Origin: a bacterium
GTDB taxonomy: Bacteria > JAHJDO01
DNA length: 11,293 nucleotides
Reading direction: 5' to 3'
NCBI GenBank assembly: GCA_023129655.1
Contig: JAGMBN010000033.1
Location: 1 to 11,293 of the forward strand
This document shows positions 1-6,159 of this stretch, one piece after another. The notes below the pieces were generated by a model. That model was given only the letters and a program-made list of their open reading frames with translations. It did no database searches and was not told the DNA's origin. Position numbers and translations under genes: made by a program. Numbering within the stretch: the first letter of the stretch is position 1; each line of letters opens with the position of its first letter.

Positions 1-145
1 CTATTTTTTTTGCTTCCTCAGACAGTTTCTTATTCTGAAGTATTTGGACATGAAAAAGCCTCGCAACAAGAATAAGAAGAGCAATGTTTATCGTTATCAC
101 AACAATTGCTGTACGGCGTTTATGCTCGGAGTTTAGACTACCCAT
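1..145 (-). CDS. ftsI: Division-specific transpeptidase FtsI/PBP, N-terminal part (cut by window edge)
   Basis: Only the first 48 codons are in the window. The peptide opens with a short basic cytoplasmic tail (MGSLNSEHKRRT), then one hydrophobic anchor at residues 13-28 (AIVVITINIALLILVA), then RLFHVQILQ and KLSEEAKKI. This matches the start of class B penicillin-binding proteins, where the segment after the anchor reads R-x-x-x-x-Q. FtsI cross-links septal peptidoglycan in the periplasm as partner of FtsW, FtsL and FtsB. The ATG directly follows the TGA of the upstream ftsL-like gene (TGAATG), so translation is probably coupled. An AAGG stretch about 10 nt upstream, inside ftsL, may serve as ribosome site. 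Place and order (mraZ-rsmH-ftsL-ftsI) are the classic dcw start. The catalytic motifs lie outside the window, so the call rests on the N-terminus and on context; another class B PBP is the alternative. Confidence 0.75.
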   Translation of the reverse strand, partial: MGSLNSEHKRRTAIVVITINIALLILVARLFHVQILQNKKLSEEAKKI

Positions 146-433
146 TCAATATAACCTTACTATACACCATCTTTTAGACGGGACAAGCCCTATATCCTTA
201 GCTATGCTTTCTATACGCTGAGGAGATCTTAAAGAAGATACATTCAACTGTAATGTGCGATTTTCTTCTGCTAGCATTGTGCGTTCACTCTTTAACTTAT
301 TGATACAGTAGCCGCTTTTCACAATCTCAATATGCTGCCATACGTAAAATATACCAAGCAATATAAAAGGAATAATCCACAAAAAATATCTAAATGTTGA
401 AACTGTCTTTTTTAGACTTTTTTCTCTATACAT
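146..433 (-). CDS. ftsL: Cell division protein FtsL-like
   Basis: This is a 95-residue bitopic protein. It has a short basic N-terminus (MYREKSLKKT), one membrane helix at about residues 14-33 (FRYFLWIIPFILLGIFYVW), a coiled-coil-like stretch at 36-69 rich in L/E/N, and then SPQRIESIAKDIGLVPSKR at 70-88. That last segment is the typical tail of FtsL/DivIC proteins, which carry a 'R-I-E-x-x-A-x-x-x-G-L' pattern after the coiled coil. FtsL forms a complex with FtsB and FtsQ in the division septum and activates FtsWI. Size fits the family (about 90-120 residues). It starts 3 nt after the rsmH stop and ends immediately before the ftsI start, so it sits in a tight operon. FtsL diverges fast in sequence, so the call depends on architecture and position. 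Its ribosome site is weak (AAAAGAAA), which fits translational coupling to rsmH. Confidence 0.8.
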   Translation of the reverse strand: MYREKSLKKTVSTFRYFLWIIPFILLGIFYVWQHIEIVKSGYCINKLKSERTMLAEENRTLQLNVSSLRSPQRIESIAKDIGLVPSKRWCIVRLY

Positions 434-436
434 TTA

Positions 437-1321
437 CTATTTCTTTTCTATAACTCTCAGTTTTGCGCTTCTGGAGCGGATATTTTTGTCAAGTTCTTCC
501 TTTGTTGGTGTTAGGGGTTTTTTATAGATAATTTTGGCTTGCTCATTTATTTTAAATTCCCTGAACTTGTTTTTTGCAATCCTGTCTTCTAAAGAATGAA
601 ATGACATTATGCACATTCTGCCTTCCTTTTTAAGAAGACCAAAGCCGTATGTAATTGCAGCAGATAAATCTTCCAATTCATTATTTACAGCTATTCTTAA
701 GGACTGGAATATCCTTGTGCCAGGATGAATTCTATATCTTCTTAGAGGGATAGCCTTCTTTATTATGGTTACCAAGTCAGACGTTGTTTGTATGGGTTTC
801 TTATTTCTTTCTGCTACAATTCTGGATGCAATTCTTCTGGAGTATCGTTCTTCTCCATATTTAAAAAAAATTTCAGCTAATTCATCGCAGGATAAATTAT
901 TAATCAGGCTCTGAGCTGTTAGAATAGAAGAGCGATCCATTCTCATATCCAATGGTCCATTTTTACTAAAACTAAATCCTCTTTCAGGATTATCTATTTG
1001 ATACGAAGACATCCCAACATCAAAGATAATGCCATCTATCGCTTTTATATTTAACCTGCTGCAGATATCTGTAATATTTAAAAAATTATTGTGAACAAGC
1101 TTGAACGAACCGGCAAACTTTTCTAATCTTCTCTCCGTTATCTCCAGAACTGATTTATCGCAGTCTATGCCAATCAGAAAACCTTTGGGATGTATAACAT
1201 TCAGTATTGCCTCGGCATGTCCTCCCTCACCGACTGTGCAATCAATGTATATGCCTTCAGGTTTAATACACAGAAGTTTTAAAACTTCATTAAGTAAAAC
1301 AGGTATATGCTTGAATATCAT
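437..1321 (-). CDS. rsmH: 16S rRNA (cytosine-1402-N4)-methyltransferase RsmH (MraW)
   Basis: RsmH methylates N4 of C1402 in the decoding centre of 16S rRNA using S-adenosylmethionine. The protein has 294 residues, slightly short of the usual 300-315. Visible family motifs are HIPVLLNEV (5-13), the SAM-binding DCTVGEGGHAEAIL (27-40), the acidic strand end IGIDCD (50-55), FDVGMSSYQID (100-110) followed by ERGFSF and GPLDMRMD (122-129), GEERYSRRIASRIV (156-169), HPGTRIFQSLRIAVNNELE (199-217), SFHSLEDRIAKNKF (240-253), and the C-terminal KPLTPTKEE and RSRSAKLRVIEK. Canonical RsmH often has LGVSSPQLD where this one has VGMSSYQID, a conservative variant. The gene is second in the dcw cluster: it starts 6 nt after the mraZ stop and precedes ftsL by 3 nt. 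A 10-bp tandem duplication spans the mraZ stop and rsmH start. Confidence 0.97.
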   Translation of the reverse strand: MIFKHIPVLLNEVLKLLCIKPEGIYIDCTVGEGGHAEAILNVIHPKGFLIGIDCDKSVLEITERRLEKFAGSFKLVHNNFLNITDICSRLNIKAIDGIIFDVGMSSYQIDNPERGFSFSKNGPLDMRMDRSSILTAQSLINNLSCDELAEIFFKYGEERYSRRIASRIVAERNKKPIQTTSDLVTIIKKAIPLRRYRIHPGTRIFQSLRIAVNNELEDLSAAITYGFGLLKKEGRMCIMSFHSLEDRIAKNKFREFKINEQAKIIYKKPLTPTKEELDKNIRSRSAKLRVIEKK

Positions 1322-1330
1322 TGAATATCA
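1311..1330. repeat. 10-bp tandem duplication at the mraZ/rsmH junction
   Basis: The 10-mer ttgaatatca occurs twice head to tail. The copies cover the rsmH start codon and the mraZ stop codon, so the stop and start lie at nearly equivalent places in the two copies. It sets the 6-nt gap between the genes. It is seen directly; any functional role is not supported. Confidence 0.8.
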
Positions 1331-1762
1331 AATTTCTAATTGTTCCGCAATTTCATTAACAGATCTCTCTGTGTTTTTTGAATATGAAATCCAATTCTCC
1401 TTGCTCCATATCTCTATGCGGTTCATAACTCCAATGACAATAACGTCCTTTATTATTTGCGCATAATTCTTCAAATATAAAGGAATTGATATTCTTCCCT
1501 GCTTGTCTATTGTGCATTCAGAAGCGCCGGAAAATAAGTGTCTGGTGTAAGCGCGAGCATCCTTGCCTGTAAGAGGCAAAGCTTTTGTCTTATTTTCAAA
1601 CAATTTCCATTCATCAACTGTAAATAAGAATAAACAGTTATCCAGTCCTTTTGTAATAATGAACCTTTCAACAAAAGTTTCCTTTATTTTCCCTCTAAGA
1701 CGCATAGGGATAATTAGACGGTTTTTCTCATCCAGCGCATGCGCAAATTCACCGTAAAACAT
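1328..1762 (-). CDS. mraZ: Transcriptional regulator MraZ
   Basis: MraZ is the AbrB/SpoVT-fold DNA-binding protein that heads dcw clusters. It forms ring-shaped oligomers and in E. coli represses its own operon. The 144 residues hold two swapped-hairpin domains. The first is around residues 5-50, with DEKNRLIIPMRLR at 11-23. The second is around 80-125, with CTIDKQGRISIP at 83-94. The usual D-x-K-G-R is intact in the second repeat, but the first has N in place of G (DEKNR), a common degeneration. Length matches the family (about 140-150). The ATG at 1762 is preceded on the minus strand by GGGGA, a good ribosome site at 6 nt. Directly upstream lie a cluster of GTGG repeats and a TTGACA promoter, which fits autoregulation. 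It is the first gene of the minus-strand operon with rsmH, ftsL and ftsI. Confidence 0.96.
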   Translation of the reverse strand: MFYGEFAHALDEKNRLIIPMRLRGKIKETFVERFIITKGLDNCLFLFTVDEWKLFENKTKALPLTGKDARAYTRHLFSGASECTIDKQGRISIPLYLKNYAQIIKDVIVIGVMNRIEIWSKENWISYSKNTERSVNEIAEQLEI

Positions 1763-1771
1763 AAGTTATCC

Positions 1772-1813
1772 CCACAATCCACAGCTTTTCCACCACTTTT
1801 CTCCACTTCTCAC
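1772..1813 (-). promoter_or_regulatory. GTGG repeat cluster, candidate MraZ operator
   Basis: Read on the minus strand, GTGG occurs five times: at plus coordinates 1772, 1779, 1790, 1793 and 1803. A GTGA lies at 1810. Spacings are 7, 11, 3, 10 and 7 nt, and two units read AAGTGG 10 nt apart. Known MraZ sites are tandem direct repeats near one helical turn apart (TGGGN5 in E. coli, AAAGTG-type in mollicutes) placed at the mraZ promoter. Here the cluster lies between the -10 element and the mraZ ATG. The repeats are seen directly; binding by MraZ is inferred from family knowledge. Confidence 0.65.
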
Positions 1814-1818
1814 CATGC

Positions 1819-1848
1819 ACGATAACACAATACTGCGTAACGTGTCAA
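1819..1848 (-). promoter_or_regulatory. Sigma-70-type promoter for the mraZ operon
   Basis: On the minus strand a perfect TTGACA -35 box lies at 1848-1843. A TATCGT -10 box lies at 1824-1819, with an 18-nt spacer (alternatively TTATCG with a 17-nt spacer). The -10 is weak (4 of 6). Transcription would begin near 1812 and run through the GTGG repeats into mraZ. Confidence 0.6.
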
Positions 1849-1871
1849 GCCCCTGTGCGCAAGAAATGTGG

Positions 1872-1894
1872 CAAACCGGAAGTCAAACCGGAAG
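1872..1894 (+). repeat. Tandem 11-bp direct repeat upstream of the fabG promoter
   Basis: CAAACCGGAAG occurs exactly twice, at 1872-1882 and 1884-1894, with a 12-nt period. It ends 6 nt before the fabG -35 box and lies between the divergent mraZ and fabG promoters. The placement suits a regulator site acting on fabG, mraZ or both. The repeat is seen directly; its role is inference, and I do not recognise the motif as a known fatty-acid regulator site. Confidence 0.6.
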
Positions 1895-1900
1895 CATAAC

Positions 1901-1928
1901 TTGACAATCAAGAGTCAATAATTATAAT
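1901..1928 (+). promoter_or_regulatory. Strong sigma-70-type promoter for fabG-acpP(-fabF)
   Basis: A perfect TTGACA (1901-1906) and a perfect TATAAT (1923-1928) are separated by 16 nt. Transcription would start near 1935, leaving a leader of about 25 nt before the fabG ATG at 1961. It points away from the mraZ promoter; the two -35 boxes lie about 53 nt apart. Confidence 0.85.
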
Positions 1929-1960
1929 GCCAACAGTGAATTAGGAAATTGGGAGCGCAT

Positions 1961-2701
1961 ATGAAATTTGACGGAAAAACAGCGATTGTGACCGGTGCGG
2001 CTCAGGGTATTGGGAAGGAAATAGCATGCAGTCTGGCGAAGGAAGGCGCAAATATTGTGATTTCGGATATAGATATTGAACATGCGGAACAAACAGCAGA
2101 TCAGATAAGAAAAACGGGAAGAGAAACGCTGGTTATAAAAGCTGACGTTTCTATACCTGATGAAGCCGTAAACATTGTAGAAAAAACGATTGACAAATTA
2201 GGAAGTCTGGATATACTCATCAACAATGCCGGAATAACCAGGGATAACTTTATTTTGCGCATGAAGGATGAGGACTGGGATAAGGTGTTGGCAATAAATC
2301 TTAAGGGAACATTTAACTGCATTAAAGCGGCTGCTAAAGTTATGTTAAAGCAAAGAAAAGGCAGAATAGTAAACATGGCGTCCATTATAGGATTAATAGG
2401 CAATGCCGGACAGGCGAATTATGCCGCTTCTAAAGCGGGTGTAATTGCCCTAACCAAGTCTTGCGCCAAAGAATTCGGTTCAAGGGGAATAACTGTTAAT
2501 GCTATAGCGCCTGGTTTTATAAGCACAAAAATGACAGAAGTGCTTAAAGAAGATACAAAGCAAAAAATGCTGAGCAATATTCCGTTGGGTAGATTTGGAC
2601 TACCGACTGATGTTGCAAATCTTGTTTTATTTCTTGTCTCTGATGAAGCAAATTACATCACAGGACAGGTAATTAATGTAGATGGCGGAATGGTAACTTA
2701 A
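1961..2701 (+). CDS. fabG: 3-oxoacyl-[acyl-carrier-protein] reductase FabG
   Basis: FabG is the NADPH-dependent short-chain dehydrogenase that reduces 3-oxoacyl-ACP to 3-hydroxyacyl-ACP in type II fatty-acid synthesis. Residues 11-18 (TGAAQGIG) form the nucleotide-binding glycine loop, NNAG is at 88-91, and the catalytic triad is S141, Y154 and K158 (YAASK), with N113 as the fourth active-site residue. The C-terminus GQVINVDGGM is typical. Starting at the ATG at 1961 gives 246 residues, the usual length, and places GGGAG 5-6 nt upstream. An in-frame TTG at 1949 would add four residues but would use the ribosome site itself as coding sequence, so I reject it. The gene follows a strong promoter and precedes acpP by 29 nt, so they form an operon. 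Confidence 0.97.
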   Translation: MKFDGKTAIVTGAAQGIGKEIACSLAKEGANIVISDIDIEHAEQTADQIRKTGRETLVIKADVSIPDEAVNIVEKTIDKLGSLDILINNAGITRDNFILRMKDEDWDKVLAINLKGTFNCIKAAAKVMLKQRKGRIVNMASIIGLIGNAGQANYAASKAGVIALTKSCAKEFGSRGITVNAIAPGFISTKMTEVLKEDTKQKMLSNIPLGRFGLPTDVANLVLFLVSDEANYITGQVINVDGGMVT

Positions 2702-2730
2702 AGTTTTTTAAAAAAAGGAGGAAACGAAGT

Positions 2731-2964
2731 ATGGCAAATGAAAAAAGAGTGAAGGAAATTATTGTTGAACAGCTTGGTGTAAAGCCTGAAGAGGTTACCA
2801 ATGAGGCATCATTTGTTGATGACTTAGGCGCTGATTCATTAGATACAGTAGAACTTGTTATGGCGCTTGAAGAGGAATTTGATATTGAAATACCTGATGA
2901 AGACGCGGAAAAGATTGTTACAGTTGTGGATGCAGCAAATTACATAGATAAACACGTCCAGTAG
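2731..2964 (+). CDS. acpP: Acyl carrier protein
   Basis: This 77-residue acidic protein carries growing acyl chains on a phosphopantetheine arm. The attachment site is S36 in GADSLDTVELVMALEEEF, the canonical DSL motif at the start of helix II. Length, the acidic helix II and the conserved EIPDEDAEKI (53-62) all fit AcpP. The cofactor is added by a holo-ACP synthase not seen in this window. AAGGAGG about 10 nt upstream is a strong ribosome site, as expected for an abundant protein. The gene sits between fabG and fabF, the common order in bacterial fab clusters; the next gene is separated by a palindromic repeat. Confidence 0.98.
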   Translation: MANEKRVKEIIVEQLGVKPEEVTNEASFVDDLGADSLDTVELVMALEEEFDIEIPDEDAEKIVTVVDAANYIDKHVQ

Positions 2965-2969
2965 AAGTG

Positions 2970-3110
2970 CTAAATTCTAAGCACGAATATCTAAATCCCA
3001 AACAATATCAAATGATCAAAATACAAATGTTCAAAACAATGTTTTGGATTTAGAAAATTTGAGTTTAGAATTTGTTTAGAATTTAGATATTAGGATTTAG
3101 GATTTTTTTT
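2970..3110. repeat. Imperfect palindromic intergenic repeat between acpP and fabF
   Basis: The AT-rich spacer is a large imperfect inverted repeat centred at 3039. The core CAAAACA (3032-3038) pairs with TGTTTTG (3040-3046). The outer arms at 2986-3005 and 3072-3091 match in about 18 of 20 positions as inverted copies (AATATCTAAATCC against its complement). Variants of TAAATTCTAA/AGGATTTAG recur along it, and GTGCT...AGCAC at 2968-2984 can form a small hairpin at the left end. It looks like a dispersed palindromic element of the kind common in uncultured bacteria. It leaves the fabF ribosome site (GAGG at 3117-3120) outside. It may tune acpP mRNA level relative to fabF, but that is inference. 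Confidence 0.7.
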
Positions 3111-3127
3111 GATATTGAGGATTAGTC

Positions 3128-4366
3128 ATGAATAAAAACAGAGTTGTTATAACAGGCATAGGAGCAGTAACTCCTGTTGGTAATAATACTGATGTTTTTT
3201 GGAAAAACATATGCGATGGAAGAAGCGGTGTAGATCGTATTGCTTTGTTCGATCCATCGGATTTTGACAGCAAGATAGCGGGGCAGATTAAAGATTTTGA
3301 CTCTTCTGTGTATCTTAACCAAAAAGAAATAAGAAGGATGGATCGTTTTGTTCAGTTTGCTGTTGCCTGTAGTAAAATGGCATTAGAGAACAGTGGATTG
3401 GATATAGATAAAGAAGATAAGAACAGAATAGGCGTTATTGTAGGTTCCGGAATTGGCGGATTAAAGGTAATTGAGGATCAGCACAAGATACTCTTACAGA
3501 AAGGACCTTCAAGGGTATCTCCTTTTCTTATTCCAATGCTGATAATAGATATGGCAAGCGGGCATATTGCAATTCAATTCGGCTTTAAGGGACCGAATTT
3601 TGCAATCGCTACTGCATGCGCTTCAGGCTCTCATGCAATAGGAGAAGCTTTTAGGATTATTCAAAGAGGAGAAGCGGACATAATGGTAGCAGGGGGAACA
3701 GAGACTGCAATAACTCCTCTTGGCGTTGCCGGCTTCTGTAAAATGAAGGCTCTTTCCACAAAAAATGATGAGCCAAGGAAAGCAAGCAGGCCGTTTGACA
3801 GAGATAGAGATGGTTTTGTAATGGGAGAAGGAGCTGGTATCATACTTCTTGAGGATTTGAATCATGCAAAAAAAAGAGGCGCTGTTATTTATGCGGAATT
3901 AGCAGGTTTTGGTATGACTGCTGATGCATATCACATAACATCTCCGTCTCCAGAGGGTGAGGGAGCTGCACAAGCAATGAAATTGGTTCTGGACGATGCA
4001 GCGCTAAATCCAGAAGATATTGATTACATTAATGCGCACGGCACTTCAACCCCTTTCAATGACAGATGTGAGACAAAAGCTATTAAAACTGTATTCGGCA
4101 AGTATGCAAAAAACATACCTGTGAGTTCAACGAAATCTATGACAGGTCATCTTTTAGGAGCGAGTGGAGGGGTTGAATTAATAGCATGTGTCTTAAGCAT
4201 AAAGCATGGCATTATTACTCCAACCATAAACTACGAAAATCCTGACCCAGAATGCGACCTTGATTATGTGCCTAATACTGCGAGAGAATGCAGGGTTAAA
4301 TATGCAATGTCAAATTCATTTGGTTTTGGCGGTCATAATTCAGCTTTGGTTGTAAAAGAGTATTAA
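3128..4366 (+). CDS. fabF: 3-oxoacyl-[acyl-carrier-protein] synthase II FabF
   Basis: FabF is the condensing enzyme that elongates acyl-ACP with malonyl-ACP in the cytosol. The 412-residue length is typical. The catalytic triad is complete: C164 in ATACASGSHAIGEA, H304 in NAHGTSTPFND, and H341 in KSMTGHLLGASGG, with K336 as the conserved lysine. The N-terminus RVVITGIGAVTPVGNN and the C-terminus SNSFGFGGHN are the usual thiolase-fold landmarks. A Cys-His-His triad marks the FabF/FabB group rather than the FabH (Cys-His-Asn) group. GAGG 7 nt upstream of the ATG is the ribosome site. It continues the fabG-acpP operon, although a palindromic repeat separates it from acpP. No enoyl-ACP reductase, FabD or FabZ is present in this window. 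Confidence 0.98.
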   Translation: MNKNRVVITGIGAVTPVGNNTDVFWKNICDGRSGVDRIALFDPSDFDSKIAGQIKDFDSSVYLNQKEIRRMDRFVQFAVACSKMALENSGLDIDKEDKNRIGVIVGSGIGGLKVIEDQHKILLQKGPSRVSPFLIPMLIIDMASGHIAIQFGFKGPNFAIATACASGSHAIGEAFRIIQRGEADIMVAGGTETAITPLGVAGFCKMKALSTKNDEPRKASRPFDRDRDGFVMGEGAGIILLEDLNHAKKRGAVIYAELAGFGMTADAYHITSPSPEGEGAAQAMKLVLDDAALNPEDIDYINAHGTSTPFNDRCETKAIKTVFGKYAKNIPVSSTKSMTGHLLGASGGVELIACVLSIKHGIITPTINYENPDPECDLDYVPNTARECRVKYAMSNSFGFGGHNSALVVKEY

Positions 4367-4389
4367 AAATAAGGAGATAGACATATGGA
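4366..4389 (+). repeat. Left copy of a perfect 24-bp direct repeat (initiation region)
   Basis: These 24 bases are identical to 7715-7738. Both copies contain AAGGAG, a 7-nt spacer, ATG and the first bases of the next codon (ATGGA). This copy overlaps the last base of the fabF stop codon and supplies the start of the small antitoxin gene. The copies bound a 3.3-kb accessory block. Confidence 0.9.
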
Positions 4390-4600
4390 AACCTTAGAGG
4401 CAAGAGTTCCCGGAGATTTATATTCAGAGATAAAAGAACGTGTAAGATTAAAACTGTATTCCAATGAATCTCAGGTGGTTGTTAAAGGATTAAAAAAAGT
4501 TTTTGCTGAGGAGAGCAGAGAATATCTACGCAGTTTAGTTAAGGGTTTAGGAGTCGACGAAGGCGAAATGTTAAACGAGGCAAAAAGAATAAGAGGATGA
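4385..4600 (+). CDS. Ribbon-helix-helix antitoxin-like protein
   Basis: This is a 71-residue protein. Its N-terminal part reads as a MetJ/Arc-type ribbon-helix-helix: strand TLEARVP (3-9), helix 1 DLYSEIKERVRLKLY (11-25), turn SNES, and helix 2 QVVVKGLKKVFAEE (30-43). A charged C-terminal tail (44-71) would bind the toxin. Such proteins bind operator DNA as dimers and neutralise a partner toxin. The gene overlaps the next one by 4 nt (ATGA), and that partner is a PIN-domain protein, so the pair is a type II toxin-antitoxin module. Its ribosome site and start codon lie inside the 24-bp direct repeat shared with the acyl-CoA dehydrogenase gene. Family within the RHH antitoxins cannot be fixed by eye. 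Confidence 0.75.
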   Translation: METLEARVPGDLYSEIKERVRLKLYSNESQVVVKGLKKVFAEESREYLRSLVKGLGVDEGEMLNEAKRIRG

Positions 4601-5034
4601 GAAAAAAGGTTTTTGTAGATACTAATGTAATAATCTCAGGGACTTTTTTTAATGGAAATGAAGCCAAACTTCTCTCATTAGTAGATGTAGATTTAGTTAC
4701 ATCAGATACTGTAATTTCTGAAGTTAAGCAAGTCGCTATCCGCAAGTTTGCTTCCTTAAGAATTGAGAATAAAAAAATCGCTCTTTTAGAATTGGAACAT
4801 TCTTTACAGGATTTTAATAGAATAATTGAATGCAAGGAATATCTTAAGAATATTTCAGAAGCTAAAAAATTAATCAAACATAAAAAGGATTCGGAAATTT
4901 TGGCAGCAGTTATAGAGGTAAACCCCGATTATTTTGTTACAGGAGATAAGCACTTTCATACAGAAGCTGTTGCAGAAAAAGTGAATGTTAAGTACACAAA
5001 ACAAGTTTTAGATGAATTATTAAAGATTTTATAA
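4597..5034 (+). CDS. PIN-domain toxin (VapC-like ribonuclease)
   Basis: PIN-domain toxins are Mg-dependent endoribonucleases, often cutting tRNA or rRNA. The 145-residue protein starts with FVDTNVIISG (6-15), the hallmark first strand with D8. Further candidate metal-binding acids are E42 (VISEVKQV), D98 (HKKDSEILAA) and D117 (YFVTGDKHF). This D-E-D-D pattern in this order is the PIN active site. Length fits the family (about 130-150). It overlaps the antitoxin gene by ATGA, so the two are translated in a coupled way. The module looks intact, with no frameshift. The variant motifs ('NVIISG', 'TGDKHF') resemble the COG1569-type PIN toxins more than classical VapC; this assignment is by pattern only. 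RNA target unknown. Confidence 0.85.
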   Translation: MRKKVFVDTNVIISGTFFNGNEAKLLSLVDVDLVTSDTVISEVKQVAIRKFASLRIENKKIALLELEHSLQDFNRIIECKEYLKNISEAKKLIKHKKDSEILAAVIEVNPDYFVTGDKHFHTEAVAEKVNVKYTKQVLDELLKIL

Positions 5035-5067
5035 ATAAAGTGGTGATTATAAATAGAGGTGATTGAT

Positions 5068-5127
5068 ATGAAAAAACTTTCAGTATTTTTGTCATTCTCC
5101 GACTTGTTTGGGAAATCTAGAGAATAG
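5068..5127 (+). other. Very short ORF (19 residues), probably a remnant or leader
   Basis: AGAGGTGAT precedes an ATG that opens a 19-codon frame, MKKLSVFLSFSDLFGKSRE. The first eight residues look like the start of a signal peptide, but the frame soon enters a copy of the dispersed TCATTCTCCG...GGAAATCTAG repeat and stops 17 nt before the next gene. It may be the head of a gene disrupted by the repeat, or a leader peptide. There is no support beyond the ribosome site. Confidence 0.25.
5089..5122 (+). repeat. Copy of a dispersed TCATTC-CCG hairpin repeat (forward orientation)
   Basis: This stretch begins TTGTCATTCTCCGA and ends GGGAAATCTAG. Its first 14 bases are identical to the reverse complement of 6979-6992, and its end resembles the matching end there (GGGGAATCCAG). 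The sequence belongs to the TGTCATTCCCG...CGGGAATCCAG type of repeat seen widely in environmental bacteria. The stem here is eroded (ATTCTCC against GGGAAAT). Confidence 0.5.
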
Positions 5128-5144
5128 AAAAAAGGGAAAAAATT

Positions 5145-6140
5145 ATGAAATTACACAAATATTTTATCTCAATTCTATGCATAGCAGTAAGTATGGTTGT
5201 ATTGCACAAACCTGTTTTTGCTGATGAAAAACAGCATGCTAAAGCGATGTATAACATTCCGCTAGGAGCAACTTTAGATGAAGTTCTTAAATGGTGTGAA
5301 GAGAATAATGCTAAAGTGACTAACCCTACGAAGCAGGATGTATATAGAAAAGTGAAAAACCGAGTTTCCCAACTGTGCACATATGAGCCATCATTGGATT
5401 TTGGAAACTTGAAATCTTTCATCGAATCAGCATTTGCAACAGGTAAAGTGGATATGGATGAGTATGAGAAGATGATAGCGGATGAAAGTTATTCAAGTTT
5501 AGCAGTTGTAGGTCTTATCGCAATGGACTTAAAAATTATTAAAAACTTATCATTTACATATAAAAACGTTAAACGTTTCTGGCTTCCAGTATTTGCTAAT
5601 GGAATAAAGCTTTCACTTGGAATATGCACTGATGAAAGGATAACGAAAAATACTCGTGAATTGCGGATTAGTATCGTAAAAGGAGATAAATCAATCCCCA
5701 TTACTATATATTTTTATGGAAATAATGAAAAAGAGTTTAAATCTTACGCTGCCTTAGCTACTTATTCCAGAAGCAATCCTCCAAGAAAGCTTTTTGAAAT
5801 GATTGTTGGAGCATTGAATAAAAACTATGGTAAATGTGAATATTTTGAATATTCTAGAAGTAATGTTGCAGGAGAACCTACATGGAAGATATTTCATCTA
5901 ATAGGAAGAGACGTAAACCCGACTGCATTACTATGGCAAAGAAGTATTCTCTTAATAACTATTTATGGTGGTATTCAAAAAAAACATGGAGGAGTGCTGA
6001 CCTGTTTGGACGAGTTTTGTTTATTATATTATGAGCCAACTATTGCAGAACAGATTATACAAGAACATTCACTAGCTTTACAAGAATACAAAGATAATTG
6101 CTATAAAAAGCTGCAAGATGTTGTGGGAGAAGATCTTTGA
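5145..6140 (+). CDS. Secreted protein of unknown function
   Basis: I do not recognise this 331-residue protein. It has a clear Sec signal peptide: basic MKLHK, a hydrophobic core at about 6-20 (YFISILCIAVSMVVL), and a signal peptidase I site VFA|D at about 26-27. The mature part begins with YNIPLGATLDEVLKWCEEN (36-54), a pattern seen at the start of several exported proteins of unknown role. No further membrane helix is evident, no lipobox and no catalytic motif I can name. It holds several cysteines (for example W-C-E, G-K-C-E, T-C-L-D-E-F-C) that might pair in an oxidising compartment. The ribosome site is weak (AAGGG, about 8 nt upstream). It is followed after 19 nt by a small membrane protein, so they may act together at the cell envelope. 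AT-rich codon use suggests accessory DNA. Confidence 0.75.
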   Translation: MKLHKYFISILCIAVSMVVLHKPVFADEKQHAKAMYNIPLGATLDEVLKWCEENNAKVTNPTKQDVYRKVKNRVSQLCTYEPSLDFGNLKSFIESAFATGKVDMDEYEKMIADESYSSLAVVGLIAMDLKIIKNLSFTYKNVKRFWLPVFANGIKLSLGICTDERITKNTRELRISIVKGDKSIPITIYFYGNNEKEFKSYAALATYSRSNPPRKLFEMIVGALNKNYGKCEYFEYSRSNVAGEPTWKIFHLIGRDVNPTALLWQRSILLITIYGGIQKKHGGVLTCLDEFCLLYYEPTIAEQIIQEHSLALQEYKDNCYKKLQDVVGEDL

Positions 6141-6159
6141 TTGAAAATAAAGGAGAATT

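Noticed and set aside
1766..1806. Possible DnaA boxes (TTATCCCCACAATCCACAG) and an origin near mraZ
   Set aside because: No 9-mer matches TTATCCACA exactly, there is no dnaA, dnaN or AT-rich unwinding array, and the GTGG periodicity is better explained as an MraZ site.
2970..3110. CRISPR-like repetition of AAATTCTAA/GGATTTAG units
   Set aside because: Units are short, diverged and arranged as one palindrome, with no regular spacers and no cas genes.
4370..4387. Vector-like sequence: the initiation region resembles the phage T7 gene 10 leader used in expression plasmids
   Set aside because: It differs at two of 20 positions, occurs twice in natural surroundings, and no other vector sequence is present. 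Strong Shine-Dalgarno sequences converge.
4385..5034. Abortive-infection or CBASS-type defence island built around the PIN toxin and membrane protein
   Set aside because: No nucleotidyltransferase, nuclease effector, reverse transcriptase or helicase is present. An ordinary toxin-antitoxin pair explains the first two genes.
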